Assembly (NCBI GenBank): GCA_945902805.1
Contig: CAMDMZ010000014.1
Location: forward strand, 42,149-106,148
Source: Propionivibrio dicarboxylicus
GTDB taxonomy: Bacteria > Pseudomonadota > Gammaproteobacteria > Burkholderiales > Rhodocyclaceae
Length of the DNA: 64,000 bases
Direction: 5' to 3'
Positions 18,994-28,574 of the stretch are shown here, piece after piece. The first letter of the stretch is position 1; the number at the start of each line of letters is the position of its first letter. A model generated the notes under the pieces. The model was not told the origin of the DNA and searched no databases. It saw only the letters and a program-made list of their open reading frames with translations. Made by a program: the position numbers and the translations under genes.

Positions 18994-19018
18994 CACTTTG
19001 TTGCGACGCAGCAAAGTG
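18994..19018. promoter_or_regulatory. imperfect palindrome upstream of the acetate kinase fusion gene
   Basis: CACTTTGTTG and CAGCAAAGTG form arms matching at nine of ten positions with a 5-base centre. It ends 47 bases before the start codon of the fusion gene and could be an operator or the base of an mRNA hairpin. No regulator is assigned. Confidence 0.3.
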
Positions 19019-19271
19019 GGAAATTGATGTTTTGAATCATGAGGCGTGGTGGAAACAATCTGTTGCAATTGTCGGTTGAACCTTGAGTCGGCATACCCAT
19101 CTATGCCTACATGAAGATATTGTGTAACGGTGAAATGAATTTGATACTCACCCATCTTGAGCATGGAGAGTTGATGGTCTTTTCATCTACGCAGTCTACT
19201 CAAGATGATGTTTTCACAGAGTTTATAGATACTAGCCGGTGGTACTTTAACGGTTAGCATCCGGTGTTCCC

Positions 19272-19338
19272 TCTGGCGACTGGTTTCCCTCCCTTCCAGT
19301 CGCCCGGAGGCTCCGCTTTGGCGGAGCCTCCGCCTTTT
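19272..19338 (+). ncRNA. candidate small RNA: two hairpins ending in a terminator
   Basis: The stretch from 18948 to 19367 holds no gene. Within it are two adjacent perfect hairpins. The first (19275-19304) has a 9-bp stem GGCGACTGG/CCAGTCGCC around a 12-base pyrimidine-rich loop carrying CCCTCCC, complementary to a Shine-Dalgarno sequence. The second (19306-19331) is an 11-bp stem followed by CTTTT. Tandem hairpins with a CU-rich loop and an intrinsic terminator are typical of small regulatory RNAs. No promoter was found with confidence. It could also be a terminated leader for the small gene at 19368. Confidence 0.4.
19306..19338 (+). terminator. rho-independent terminator
   Basis: Perfect 11-bp stem (19306-19316 with 19321-19331), 4-base loop TTTG, then GCCTTTT. 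Confidence 0.8.
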
Positions 19339-19367
19339 ATACGGGAGTTTCGCTGTTGGAGCATCCC

Positions 19368-19574
19368 ATGTTCAAATCCTCCATGAGTCTGATCGACGTT
19401 CTTGAACCGCCTATGAACCTGTGGTTGCGGAAGCTTGGACGCCGCAGTGCGGAACTTCCGGTTGGAGTCCGTATCGTCCGTTTCAGTGAGGGTGACGATG
19501 AAACTTTAGCCGACATCGAGGAACCCCGCGAACCCCGTGTTCGGCGTGAGCGGGAGACCTGTGTCGCAGCCTAA
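19368..19574 (+). CDS. small protein of unknown function
   Basis: 68 residues from ATG 19368, with GGAG 7-8 bases upstream. Hydrophobic/amphipathic start (MFKSSMSLIDVLEPPMNLWL) then a charged C-terminal half rich in Arg and Glu. No family recognised. A good ribosome site and position directly after a terminator hairpin support translation. If the upstream hairpins are part of its mRNA it may be controlled by attenuation. Confidence 0.5.
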   Translation: MFKSSMSLIDVLEPPMNLWLRKLGRRSAELPVGVRIVRFSEGDDETLADIEEPREPRVRRERETCVAA

Positions 19575-19630
19575 GTAGATTTCTTCTGACCGCACGTTTG
19601 AGTGTGTGACGTTTTTTTTGCTCAAATAAG

Positions 19631-19659
19631 TTGCGTGGTGCCAAAGCCTGTGGCAGAAT
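19631..19659 (+). promoter_or_regulatory. promoter of tRNA-Asp
   Basis: TTGCGT, 17 bases, CAGAAT: a sigma-70-like promoter that would start transcription about 8 bases before the tRNA. Confidence 0.55.
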
Positions 19660-19674
19660 TCGCGCCTCTTTCGG

Positions 19675-19751
19675 GGAGTGGTAGTTCAGTTGGTTAGAAT
19701 ACCGGCCTGTCACGCCGGGGGTCGCGGGTTCGAGTCCCGTCCACTCCGCCA
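19675..19751 (+). tRNA. tRNA-Asp (GTC)
   Basis: 77 bases including encoded CCA. Acceptor stem GGAGTGG/CCACTCC, anticodon stem CCGGC/GCCGG with loop CTGTCAC giving anticodon GTC (19709-19711), T arm GCGGGTTCGAGTCCCGT. No disruption or integrated element at its 3' end. Confidence 0.97.
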
Positions 19752-19763
19752 CCGATAAATCGG

Positions 19764-19796
19764 AAACCCGCACAGCCCATGGCTCTGCGGGTTTTT
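19764..19796 (+). terminator. terminator after tRNA-Asp
   Basis: 12-bp stem with one mismatch (AACCCGCACAGC with GCTCTGCGGGTT), loop CCATG, then a T run. Confidence 0.8.
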
Positions 19797-19898
19797 CGTT
19801 TTTCGGCTCTCATTGCATTCCAGACTATGGTGCCCTGTGTCCCTGAGTCGGTATGGCCGTCAGCTGCAATACTAATGATCGGTCACAGCATTCCTTGC

Positions 19899-20243
19899 TC
19901 AGTCGCTCGGCAACACGATGGCCGATAGTAGCCACGAGATAAGGCTATAGACAATGGCGCCCCATAGTCCTGCCCAGAATCCGTGGACGACGAACCCATC
20001 AATGAACGATCCGACGAACCAAAAAAGGAATCCATTGATGACGAAAATGAATAGACCTAGCGTTAGCAAGGTGGCTGGCAGGGTGAGTACGACAAGGATC
20101 GGCCGGATGACTGCGTTGACGAGGCCTAGAACAAACGCCGCCACTAATGCCGTAGTGAAACTACTGATCGCAATTGAGGGCATCAGGTAAGCGACAGCCA
20201 GTAGCGAGGCCGCATTGATCAGCCAGATGAGAAGTAGGCGCAT
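19899..20243 (-). CDS. phage holin family 4-type small membrane protein (YvlD-like)
   Basis: 114 residues with four transmembrane segments spaced as in the YvlD/phage_holin_4_2 family (LLLIWLINAASLLAVAYLMP, AAFVLGLVNAVIRPILVVLT, LLTLGLFIFVINGFLFWFVG, then a last helix before LLSAIVLPSD). ATG 20243 begins the first helix; the frame extends to 20348 but that part is hydrophilic and overlaps the norC promoter region. Such proteins are common outside phages and have no proven function. It diverges from norC. Confidence 0.85.
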   Translation of the reverse strand: MRLLLIWLINAASLLAVAYLMPSIAISSFTTALVAAFVLGLVNAVIRPILVVLTLPATLLTLGLFIFVINGFLFWFVGSFIDGFVVHGFWAGLWGAIVYSLISWLLSAIVLPSD

Positions 20244-20351
20244 AAGACGTTGTCGTGACGTGAATGATCGAAGCGTAACGATACCTGATTGTGCGAATTT
20301 GCGTGAATCTATGGACGGATCAGAAACGTTTTTCCATCGGTTTGGCAATAA

Positions 20352-20393
20352 TTGACTGCTATCAAGGAACTTGTGGCCGACATTTCATAGAGT
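20352..20393 (+). promoter_or_regulatory. FNR/DNR-type promoter of norCB
   Basis: TTGAC-TGCT-ATCAA at 20352-20365, one mismatch from the palindrome. TAGAGT at 20388-20393 is centred 32 bases downstream, fitting a class II arrangement. Transcript start would be near 20400, 60 bases before norC. Confidence 0.75.
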
Positions 20394-20459
20394 GCGCCCT
20401 GTGTCGGATCGGGAGGGGTTCGTTCCGGCCATTTTTTAACTTTCGATAGCGAGGGCTCC

Positions 20460-22294
<1,835 letters not shown>

Positions 22295-22326
22295 GCCTCG
22301 GCTTGATTGAAGCACCAAGTAACCAG

Positions 22327-22365
22327 CGCCGGCCCCTGAACCCAGGGGCCGGCGTTCTCGTTTCT
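22327..22365 (+). terminator. terminator after norB
   Basis: Perfect 12-bp stem (22327-22338 with 22343-22354), loop AACC, then a T-rich tail. It separates norCB from the norEFQ...D unit, which has its own FNR-type site. Confidence 0.8.
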
Positions 22366-22381
22366 GGCATCGCTTAGCAAA

Positions 22382-22424
22382 TTGTTCTGAATCAAGGACG
22401 CCATGTATCTTGATTTCCTAATAT
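22382..22424 (+). promoter_or_regulatory. FNR/DNR-type promoter of the norE-like unit
   Basis: TTGTT-CTGA-ATCAA (22382-22395; right half perfect) with TAATAT at 22419-22424, about 32 bases on. Predicted start near 22431, giving a 27-base leader to the ATG at 22458. Confidence 0.65.
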
Positions 22425-22457
22425 GCGGCATTGGATTTTTGGAAACACCTCACCAGC

Positions 22458-23063
22458 ATGAGCGTTACCGCCGTCATCGACCATAGGCCAGATCAACTCC
22501 AGTCGCCTCCTGGTGATTTGGCCATTTGGGTGTTCATCCTCGCCGAGTTGCTCGCCTTCTGCGCATTTTTCGCGACTTATGCGTTCACCCGGGTGAAGAA
22601 CGTCGAGTTGTTCAATACCATGCAACTCACGCTGGATCGTGATATTGGGGCGCTGAATACCATCCTGTTGATTACCGCCAGTTGGTGCGTGGCACGAGCT
22701 GTAGCCGCGATCAAGCAGGAACCTATCCCAAATCGCCGTCCCGTCAGCGCCGACTTTTTGTTCGCGGCCATCGTGTGCGGCGCGGGCTTCCTGGCGCTGA
22801 AAATGGTCGAGTACAGCGCCAAGATGGACCTTGGTATCAATCTCACCACCAACACGTTTTACATGTTTTACCTGTCGCTGACCTTCTTTCATTTTATGCA
22901 CGTGATTCTCGGTATGGTGATTTTGATCGCCGTCTGGAGGAAAACGCTGCAGGGCGGCTACAGTCCCGCCGATCACCATGGCATGGAAACTGGTGCCAGT
23001 TACTGGCACATGGTCGATCTGGTCTGGATTATTCTCTTTCCGCTGGTTTATGTGATGCACTGA
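22458..23063 (+). CDS. norE: NorE-like protein, cytochrome oxidase subunit III family
   Basis: 201 residues, five hydrophobic segments. Subunit III-like motifs (GDLAIWVFILAELLAFCAFF, FYLSLTFFHFMHVILGMVIL, HHGMETGASYWHMVDLVWII). NorE homologues are accessory to NO reductase and raise its activity in other denitrifiers. ATG 22458 is chosen because the predicted transcript start lies at about 22431, though its ribosome site is weak. Residues RRPVSADF are encoded by a copy of the dispersed repeat (22734-22759). Confidence 0.88.
   Translation: MSVTAVIDHRPDQLQSPPGDLAIWVFILAELLAFCAFFATYAFTRVKNVELFNTMQLTLDRDIGALNTILLITASWCVARAVAAIKQEPIPNRRPVSADFLFAAIVCGAGFLALKMVEYSAKMDLGINLTTNTFYMFYLSLTFFHFMHVILGMVILIAVWRKTLQGGYSPADHHGMETGASYWHMVDLVWIILFPLVYVMH
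22734..22759 (-). repeat. 26-bp dispersed repeat, copy 4 (inside norE)
   Basis: Reverse orientation to the gene, with T-to-C and G-to-A changes in the middle. Read in a different frame from most copies, giving RRPVSADF. Confidence 0.85.
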
Positions 23064-23326
23064 TGATGAACACACGCTATCTCGATATCCTCTGGATACT
23101 CCTGCTCGGCGCCACCGTGGCGACCTGGTGGATTGGCGAACACGGTGAAGGTGGTCCTGTGGCCGTCGCACTGATACTGGGTATCGCCGGCGTCAAGAGC
23201 CTGTTTGTGATTCTCGACTTCATGGCCCTGCGCCATGTCCAGCGGATGTGGCCAGCCTTGGTCATCGGCTGGCTGGTACTCGTTCTTGCCTTGATCGGCA
23301 TCGCCTATCGTTCTGCTATGACCTGA
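23063..23326 (+). CDS. norF: NorF-like small membrane protein (subunit IV-like)
   Basis: 87 residues with three hydrophobic helices (LDILWILLLGATVATWWIG, AVALILGIAGVKSLFVILDF, ALVIGWLVLVLALIGIAY). It resembles prokaryotic cytochrome oxidase subunit IV and NorF. ATGATG overlaps the norE stop, so the two are coupled. NorF has been linked to NO reductase function in Paracoccus; the sequence itself shows no catalytic site. Confidence 0.75.
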   Translation: MMNTRYLDILWILLLGATVATWWIGEHGEGGPVAVALILGIAGVKSLFVILDFMALRHVQRMWPALVIGWLVLVLALIGIAYRSAMT

Positions 23327-23342
23327 GTATCGGTAACCATAA

Positions 23343-24125
23343 ATGACTGAACTTCCTTTCTATCAAGCGGCCGGCAACGAAATTGCGCTTTTCGAACACG
23401 CCTTTCGCAATCGGCTGCCGATGCTGATCAAAGGGCCGACCGGGGTAGGCAAAACCCGTTTCGTTGCCCACATGGCAGCACGTCTTGGTTTGCCCTTGTA
23501 TACCGTTGCCTGCCACGATGACCTGACCGCCGGTGATCTCGTTGGCCGTCACTTGATTGGCGACGGGGCAACCTACTGGTCCGATGGCCCGATGACCCGC
23601 GCCGTTCGCGAAGGCGGTATTTGCTATCTCGACGAAGTCGTTGAGGCGCGTAAAGATACGACTGTCGTGATTCATCCGCTGGCCGATCACCGTCGCACGT
23701 TGCCGATTGATCGTACCGGCGAAGTCTTGCATGCGCCGGACAATTTCATGTTGGTCGTATCGTACAACCCCGGCTATCAAAACTTCATGAAGGGGATGAA
23801 GCCATCGACGCGGCAACGCTTTGTCAGCTTGCGGTTTGACTTTCCCGATGCAGCGCGCGAGATCGCCGTGCTGTTGGGTGAAACCGGATGTACGGAGATG
23901 GTGGCGAAGCAACTCGTCTCCATCGGACGTTCGTTGCGTGCTTTAAAGGATGTCGATCTCGAAGAAGTGGCCAGCACGCGGCTGCTGGTGTATGCCGCCA
24001 TCCTGATCCGTGATGGGCTCGATCCGGTCGAGGCCTGTCGCGCGGCGCTGGTCGAGAGTCTGACCGACGACATTGAAGTCGCTGCGGCGCTCATGGAAGT
24101 CGTTTTCGCGACCTTCGGCCAATGA
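23343..24125 (+). CDS. norQ: NorQ, MoxR-type AAA+ ATPase for NO reductase activation
   Basis: 260 residues. Walker A GPTGVGKTRF, Walker B region GICYLDEVVEAR, sensor region FMLVVSYNPGYQNFMKGMKP, and the C-terminal lid. NorQ works with the vWA protein NorD to activate NO reductase, most likely by helping insert the non-heme iron. 16 bases after norF and overlapping the next gene by four. Confidence 0.95.
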   Translation: MTELPFYQAAGNEIALFEHAFRNRLPMLIKGPTGVGKTRFVAHMAARLGLPLYTVACHDDLTAGDLVGRHLIGDGATYWSDGPMTRAVREGGICYLDEVVEARKDTTVVIHPLADHRRTLPIDRTGEVLHAPDNFMLVVSYNPGYQNFMKGMKPSTRQRFVSLRFDFPDAAREIAVLLGETGCTEMVAKQLVSIGRSLRALKDVDLEEVASTRLLVYAAILIRDGLDPVEACRAALVESLTDDIEVAAALMEVVFATFGQ

Positions 24126-24529
24126 GCGCGCACGAGACCGAAGTTACGGTCCCCGGGCAATCGCTTGCCATCGCCGCCGAGGCCATGTATCTAATTAATC
24201 TGATGCTGGCTCCGGGGCTCGGCTTTGTCGCATTGGCCTGGCTATGGTGGCGTCGGAGTGCCGATGCGCCGCCACTTGCGCGCAGCCATTTGCGGCAAAC
24301 TTTCTTCGTCAGTGTCTGGGGCGGCGCGTTATTGGTCGCCGTTTGTGTGGCTTTCATTGCGCTCATGGGTCTGGACTCCGCCTGGACCTGGACCATCGTC
24401 GTGATCTACTTTACCTGCGTCCATTCGACCCTGATCCTGTTCGGCATACTTGGCCTGGCAAAAGCCATGGCCGGCAAATCTTATCGTTATCCGCTGATTG
24501 GTCCGCGCGAGGACTTGGCGGGTGAATGA
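24122..24529 (+). CDS. DUF4870-like membrane protein in the nor cluster
   Basis: 135 residues, three hydrophobic segments. RSHLRQTFFVSVW and the end FGILGLAKAMAGKSYRYPLI resemble the DUF4870 family of small membrane proteins. It sits between norQ and the polyferredoxin gene, overlapping both. No catalytic residues are apparent. The position suggests a role in assembling or powering NO reductase, but that is inference. Confidence 0.75.
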   Translation: MSAHETEVTVPGQSLAIAAEAMYLINLMLAPGLGFVALAWLWWRRSADAPPLARSHLRQTFFVSVWGGALLVAVCVAFIALMGLDSAWTWTIVVIYFTCVHSTLILFGILGLAKAMAGKSYRYPLIGPREDLAGE

Positions 24530-25547
24530 GCGTGTAGTCGTTGATTTTCGGGTAACGGCCAAAAAGGTGAGCGCACCCACACCAGACGACACCCAGCGCC
24601 ATCGCTTGGTTTGGCAGATGGGCTTCTTCATCCTGTTTTGCGTCGCACCGATCTTTGATATCTTTCGTTACGACCTTAACGCCGCTCACGCCATCGTCCT
24701 CGGGATGGACTGGCGCCTCGGGCTGGATGAGTTCTTCGCCGGTCGGGTTACTGGCACCGAAGCCGCCATCAATATTCTGTGGCGCTTGTTCTTGCCCGTC
24801 GTGGGTGGCGCCATCGTGTTCATTGCGATTGCATGGCGCTGGGGGCGACTCTATTGCGGCTGGCTTTGTCCGCACTTTTCGGTGGTGGAAACCATCAATC
24901 GCATGATGCGTCACGCCACCGGCAAGCACAGCCTATGGGATCGCAAGCCCGTCCCGGGGCGCAATCCGGATGGTTCAGCCTTTGTTGTCGATCGCCGCTG
25001 GTGGCTGGTGACGATTCCTCTCTCCGTCGGTTTTGCTTTTGTCTGGGCGGTGGTGTTTTTGACCTACCTGCTGCCACCCGCCGAGATTTACAGCAATCTC
25101 TGGCATCTGGAGCTGACGCGCAATCAGGCCCTGTTCATCGGTGCGGCAACCACGGTGCTGACCCTGGAGTTTCTGTTCGCACGCCATTTGTTCTGTCGCT
25201 ACGGTTGTGCGGTCGGGCTATTCCAGAGCCTCGCCTGGATGGGTAATCGAGGTGCCATGGTCATCGGCTTCCGCCGTCAGGAAGCCTCCGAATGTGCGCG
25301 CTGCCATACTGCCAATATCGACAATGGTGGCCCGGGTTATTCGGCCTGCGAAGGCGTGTGTCCCATGCGCCTGAAACCGCGCAGCACCAAGAACGCCATG
25401 TTTGCCTGCACCCAATGCGGTCAGTGTATTTCTGCCTGTGACACGGTGCAACGTGATGTGCCAAAAGGCAGCCTCCTGACCTGGGTCGAGAACGAGGCTG
25501 CCAAGCAAAATGAAGCCGCAGTCAGCTTGACTGGCCGACGCGACTAG
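24522..25547 (+). CDS. membrane polyferredoxin (NapH/CcoG/NosR-C-terminus-like)
   Basis: 341 residues from GTG 24522, four to five hydrophobic segments. Cysteine motifs are CGWLCPHF and CRYGC in the membrane part and two ferredoxin-like sets near the C-terminus (CARCH ... CEGVCPM and CTQCGQCISACD). This fits the family with CcoG, NapH and NosR C-terminal domains, which move electrons for metal reduction or quinol oxidation. Being between norQ and norD it may supply electrons for NO reductase maturation, as CcoG does for copper in cbb3 oxidase. It overlaps the preceding stop by eight bases. Confidence 0.88.
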   Translation: MNERVVVDFRVTAKKVSAPTPDDTQRHRLVWQMGFFILFCVAPIFDIFRYDLNAAHAIVLGMDWRLGLDEFFAGRVTGTEAAINILWRLFLPVVGGAIVFIAIAWRWGRLYCGWLCPHFSVVETINRMMRHATGKHSLWDRKPVPGRNPDGSAFVVDRRWWLVTIPLSVGFAFVWAVVFLTYLLPPAEIYSNLWHLELTRNQALFIGAATTVLTLEFLFARHLFCRYGCAVGLFQSLAWMGNRGAMVIGFRRQEASECARCHTANIDNGGPGYSACEGVCPMRLKPRSTKNAMFACTQCGQCISACDTVQRDVPKGSLLTWVENEAAKQNEAAVSLTGRRD

Positions 25548-25557
25548 GGGAGGGCCA

Positions 25558-27405
25558 ATGGAAGAATGGATTGGCGGCCTCTGGGATCGCTTCATTACCA
25601 AAAAGGCACGACGTGATTATCCCGATGCTGCCGTGCATCTCGAAGAAATGGAAAAGACGGCGGGCGTGCTGTTCCGTGCCTTGGGTGGCGATCCCGGTTT
25701 GCGTGTCACACCTGCCACCGAAGCGCAACACGGAGCGCGTCGCCGCTGGCTGTCGCGCGTCGCCGGCACCGATGAGAAGGCCGCGCACGCCGCGCTGGAT
25801 GGCGAAACCCTGCGCTTGCCGCCGACGCTGAGCTGGTTTCCGACGCGAGAGCTGAATCGCGATCTTTACCTGTGGCTGATTGCGCTGGCTGCCTACGATT
25901 CGGCACCCGATGCCGACTGGATTGTCCGCAATCAGCGTGCAACGCTCGGTGTGCTGTATCGCTATCCCGGGCTGGCGTCTCGCCAGCACCGACTTTTACA
26001 GGCGCATCTGGCCGAGCGCATTGCGCCCGATGCGATGCAGCCCGACGAAGCCGCGCAAGAACGGGCGATTCGCGCTGCGCTCGAGTTCCCGGGCACCGTG
26101 AATTCCTTGCCGGCGCTGACGTCGCCGACGGCCAAACAGCCCCAGCCGGTGCCCCTCTGGCTCTATCCACTGCCGCCCGCGTTGCCCCCGCACAAGCGCA
26201 AACCGGGTGCAGAGCCACCAGAGCCGAATCAGGCGCAGGAAGAAGAAGCTGCAAAGAAGCGTCATGCCGCCCAGCGCGAAGAAATGCCGGAAAACGAATC
26301 GCCGATGCTGATGATGTTCCGCGCCGAAAGTATTTTTTCCTGGGCCGAATACATCAAGGTCAATCGCGCCCTCGACGACGATCCCAATCCCGATGCCGGG
26401 CGTGCCGCCGAGAACATGGACAAGCTCAGCATCGCCGAGGACGACAAGAATCAACGCGTCGCCTCCAAGGTGCGCTTCGATCTCGATCTGCCGGCCGCTG
26501 GCGAGGACGATATCGTGCTGGATTCCGGCATCCTGTTGCCGGAATGGGACTATCGCACGCATGTTCTGCGCAAAGATTGGTGCCGCGTACTGCCAATGGC
26601 CTATCGCGACGCACCGCCGCTACCGCTGCCCGATCATCTGCAGGGATCGGCGCGGCGCTTGCGTAGTCAGTTCGCGGCCCTGCAACCCGTCCGCCGCTGG
26701 CTCAAGGCACAACCCGAAGGTAGCGAAATTGACATCGATGCCTGTCTACGCCTGCAGGCCGACCGCCTTGCGGGCTACCATTTTTCCGGTGCCGGGGCCT
26801 ATCTGCAACAAAAGCCTGCGGAACGCGATCTGGCTTGCATGGTATTGGCCGACCTGTCCTTGTCGACCGATTCCTATGTCAGCGACGAGCACCGGGTCAT
26901 CGACGTGATTCGTGACAGCCTGCTGTTGTTTTCGGAAGCATTGACAGCGACCGGTGATCGTTTTGGCATCTACGGTTTTTCATCGCTCAAACGCAGTCAT
27001 GTGCGTTTTTATGCCTTGAAAGAATTCACCGAATCGCTGGATTCTGCCGCCCGCGGTCGGATTGCCGCAATTCGTCCCGGTTACTACACGCGAATGGGTG
27101 CCGCGCTGCGCCACGCGACGCGCCTGCTCGACAAGCAACCCCAGGCGATGCGTCTGCTGCTTTTGTTGTCTGATGGCAAGCCACACGACATTGATCTGTA
27201 CGAAGGTCGCTACGGCATTGAGGACACCCGGGTGGCCCTGATCGAGGCGCGCGAGCGTGGCATTCGACCATTCTGCGTCACCATTGATCGTGAGGGCGCA
27301 AGCTATCTGCCACACCTGTTTGGTCCCGGTGGCTACACCGTTTTGCGGCGGCCAGATGAGTTGCCGGCGCGGCTACCGGTGCTTTATGCACAACTCACCA
27401 GTTAA
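25558..27405 (+). CDS. norD: NorD, vWA-domain partner of NorQ
   Basis: 615 residues with AGGGGAGG ribosome site. The C-terminal ~200 residues form a von Willebrand A domain: MIDAS-like VLADLSLSTDSY, IYGFSSLKRSHVRFY, RPGYYTRMGAALRHATRLL and LLLLSDGKPHDIDLYEG. The middle is charged and low-complexity. NorD with NorQ is needed for active NO reductase. A divergent copy of the dispersed repeat (25973-25998) encodes part of the N-terminal helical region. Confidence 0.95.
   Translation: MEEWIGGLWDRFITKKARRDYPDAAVHLEEMEKTAGVLFRALGGDPGLRVTPATEAQHGARRRWLSRVAGTDEKAAHAALDGETLRLPPTLSWFPTRELNRDLYLWLIALAAYDSAPDADWIVRNQRATLGVLYRYPGLASRQHRLLQAHLAERIAPDAMQPDEAAQERAIRAALEFPGTVNSLPALTSPTAKQPQPVPLWLYPLPPALPPHKRKPGAEPPEPNQAQEEEAAKKRHAAQREEMPENESPMLMMFRAESIFSWAEYIKVNRALDDDPNPDAGRAAENMDKLSIAEDDKNQRVASKVRFDLDLPAAGEDDIVLDSGILLPEWDYRTHVLRKDWCRVLPMAYRDAPPLPLPDHLQGSARRLRSQFAALQPVRRWLKAQPEGSEIDIDACLRLQADRLAGYHFSGAGAYLQQKPAERDLACMVLADLSLSTDSYVSDEHRVIDVIRDSLLLFSEALTATGDRFGIYGFSSLKRSHVRFYALKEFTESLDSAARGRIAAIRPGYYTRMGAALRHATRLLDKQPQAMRLLLLLSDGKPHDIDLYEGRYGIEDTRVALIEARERGIRPFCVTIDREGASYLPHLFGPGGYTVLRRPDELPARLPVLYAQLTS
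25973..25998 (-). repeat. 26-bp dispersed repeat, copy 5 (inside norD)
   Basis: Core matches exactly through GCTGGCGAGACG; the last bases differ. The reverse copy is read in a third frame, giving SRQHRLL. An inverted pair GCTGGCG/CGCCAGC lies around TCT. Confidence 0.75.
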
Positions 27406-27433
27406 GACGTGCGGCGTACAAGCTGAAAATGAA

Positions 27434-27475
27434 TTGAGAAAAATCAAGGACTCGCGTGGCTTGACCACCTAGTCT
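27434..27475 (+). promoter_or_regulatory. FNR/DNR-type promoter of the Crp/Fnr gene
   Basis: TTGAG-AAAA-ATCAA (27434-27447) with TAGTCT at 27470-27475 centred 32 bases downstream. Suggests autoregulation or control by another FNR. Confidence 0.7.
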
Positions 27476-27522
27476 GCGAGCATTGGTGTTTGGTACCCAG
27501 AGACTTTGGAAGGGGTTTTCCC

Positions 27523-28218
27523 ATGATGAAAACGCTAGGACAGGATGTGCTGAGCCGCATAGGCAAGCTTCCCCTATTTCAGGAGCTTGACGCGGAACAG
27601 TTGACCTCGATCGCTGCCAACGCGCGCGAGGTCCAGATCTCCAAAGGCGAGATGCTGTTTCAGAAAGGCGATGAGGCCAAGGGTTTCTACCTGGTACTGA
27701 AGGGGCAGATCAAGCTCGCGTTTCCCTCAATCCAGGGTAACGAAAAGGTCGTCGCGGTCGTTGGTAGCGGCCAGACCTTCGGCGAAGCCGCCATGTTTCT
27801 CGATCAGCACTTCCCGGTGCGTGCCGAAGCTCTGGTCAACTCGGATGTCTTGTTTTTCGGCAGCCAGATGATCTTTGCCTTGTTGGCCCAAGATCCTCTG
27901 TTTTCACGCAAGCTGTTGGCTGGATTGTCTTTTCGTCTGCATCAACTGGTGCAGGACGTCGAGTTGTACTCGCAGCGCTCGTCGGCACAACGGGTGATTG
28001 GTTACCTTCTGCAGTTGTGTCCGTCGCAGGGCGGATGCGATCTGCCCTTGACGGTGGATTTGCCCACGACCAAGCAAGTCGTCGCTTCGCGGCTCAATCT
28101 GACGCCAGAGACCTTGTCGCGGATCCTTCACGATCTAACCACCGAAGGCTTGATCGAAATGCAAGGCCGTCGGATTCATATTCCGCATCCCGAGCCGTTG
28201 CGCCTGTACGATATTTGA
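27523..28218 (+). CDS. Crp/Fnr family regulator (DNR-like)
   Basis: 231 residues from ATG 27523, AAGGGG upstream. N-terminal cNMP-like sensor (FQKGDEAKGFYLVLKGQIKL, GSGQTFGEAAMFLDQHFPVR), a long dimer helix, and an HTH with recognition helix TKQVVASRLNLTPETLSRIL; the E-xx-SR spacing is typical of DNR/NNR and FNR groups. It lacks the N-terminal cysteine cluster of FNR, so it is more like DNR, which responds to nitric oxide through heme. It lies between nor and nir genes, all with matching sites. Confidence 0.9.
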   Translation: MMKTLGQDVLSRIGKLPLFQELDAEQLTSIAANAREVQISKGEMLFQKGDEAKGFYLVLKGQIKLAFPSIQGNEKVVAVVGSGQTFGEAAMFLDQHFPVRAEALVNSDVLFFGSQMIFALLAQDPLFSRKLLAGLSFRLHQLVQDVELYSQRSSAQRVIGYLLQLCPSQGGCDLPLTVDLPTTKQVVASRLNLTPETLSRILHDLTTEGLIEMQGRRIHIPHPEPLRLYDI

Positions 28219-28240
28219 AGCTGGGCGCGGTGGTCATCAA

Positions 28241-28486
28241 TCAGTCAATTTCGGACGAGGTTGGCCGGGCCGCAATCTTTTTGATCCGATATTCAAAACA
28301 GCCATCCGGCCGGGAAACTTCTTCCCAGCGATAGCCATTCCGTCTCAGGACGTTGAACAGCGGTTGCGGCTGGCAATGCAATAAAAGGATGAGCTGGTCG
28401 CTGTCACCAATAAGGTCAAGCGCTTCCAGTGTTCGCTCAAAGGGTTCTGGCGGGTGCATTTCGCGGCCATCAATGAACTGGTCCAT
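28241..28486 (-). CDS. DUF2249-domain small protein
   Basis: 81 residues from ATG 28486 with AGGAG in front (the frame could begin at TTG 28504). The core GREMHPPEPFERTLEALDLI, QLILLLHCQPQPLFNVLRRN and WEEVSRPDGCFEYRIKKI match DUF2249, TusA-like small proteins frequent in denitrification gene clusters. Function unknown. Converges with the Crp/Fnr gene across 22 bases. Confidence 0.85.
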   Translation of the reverse strand: MDQFIDGREMHPPEPFERTLEALDLIGDSDQLILLLHCQPQPLFNVLRRNGYRWEEVSRPDGCFEYRIKKIAARPTSSEID

Positions 28487-28533
28487 CGTGATCTCCTGCT
28501 TCAATCTCGGAAAGTGTGGCGAGGCAACATTTA

Positions 28534-28547
28534 TTGATTTTCGGCAA
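28534..28547 (-). promoter_or_regulatory. weak FNR/DNR-like site before the DUF2249 gene
   Basis: On the minus strand TTGCC-GAAA-ATCAA; right half perfect. It is 48 bases before the ATG. No good -10 element is seen at the expected spacing. Confidence 0.4.
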
Positions 28548-28574
28548 TCTATATGGGGCTCGCTTTGACGACGA

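Noticed and set aside
18934..19164. 76-residue frame upstream of the acetate kinase fusion gene
   Set aside because: Overlaps the fusion gene start and has no ribosome site or family; likely non-coding.
22403..22486. 27-codon open frame with AAGGA before it, overlapping the norE start
   Set aside because: The predicted promoter places the transcript start at about 22431, downstream of this ATG, so it would not be transcribed from it.
28224..28245. ATCAATCAGTCAAT as a possible FNR-type box
   Set aside because: The half sites have the wrong orientation and spacing for TTGAT-N4-ATCAA.
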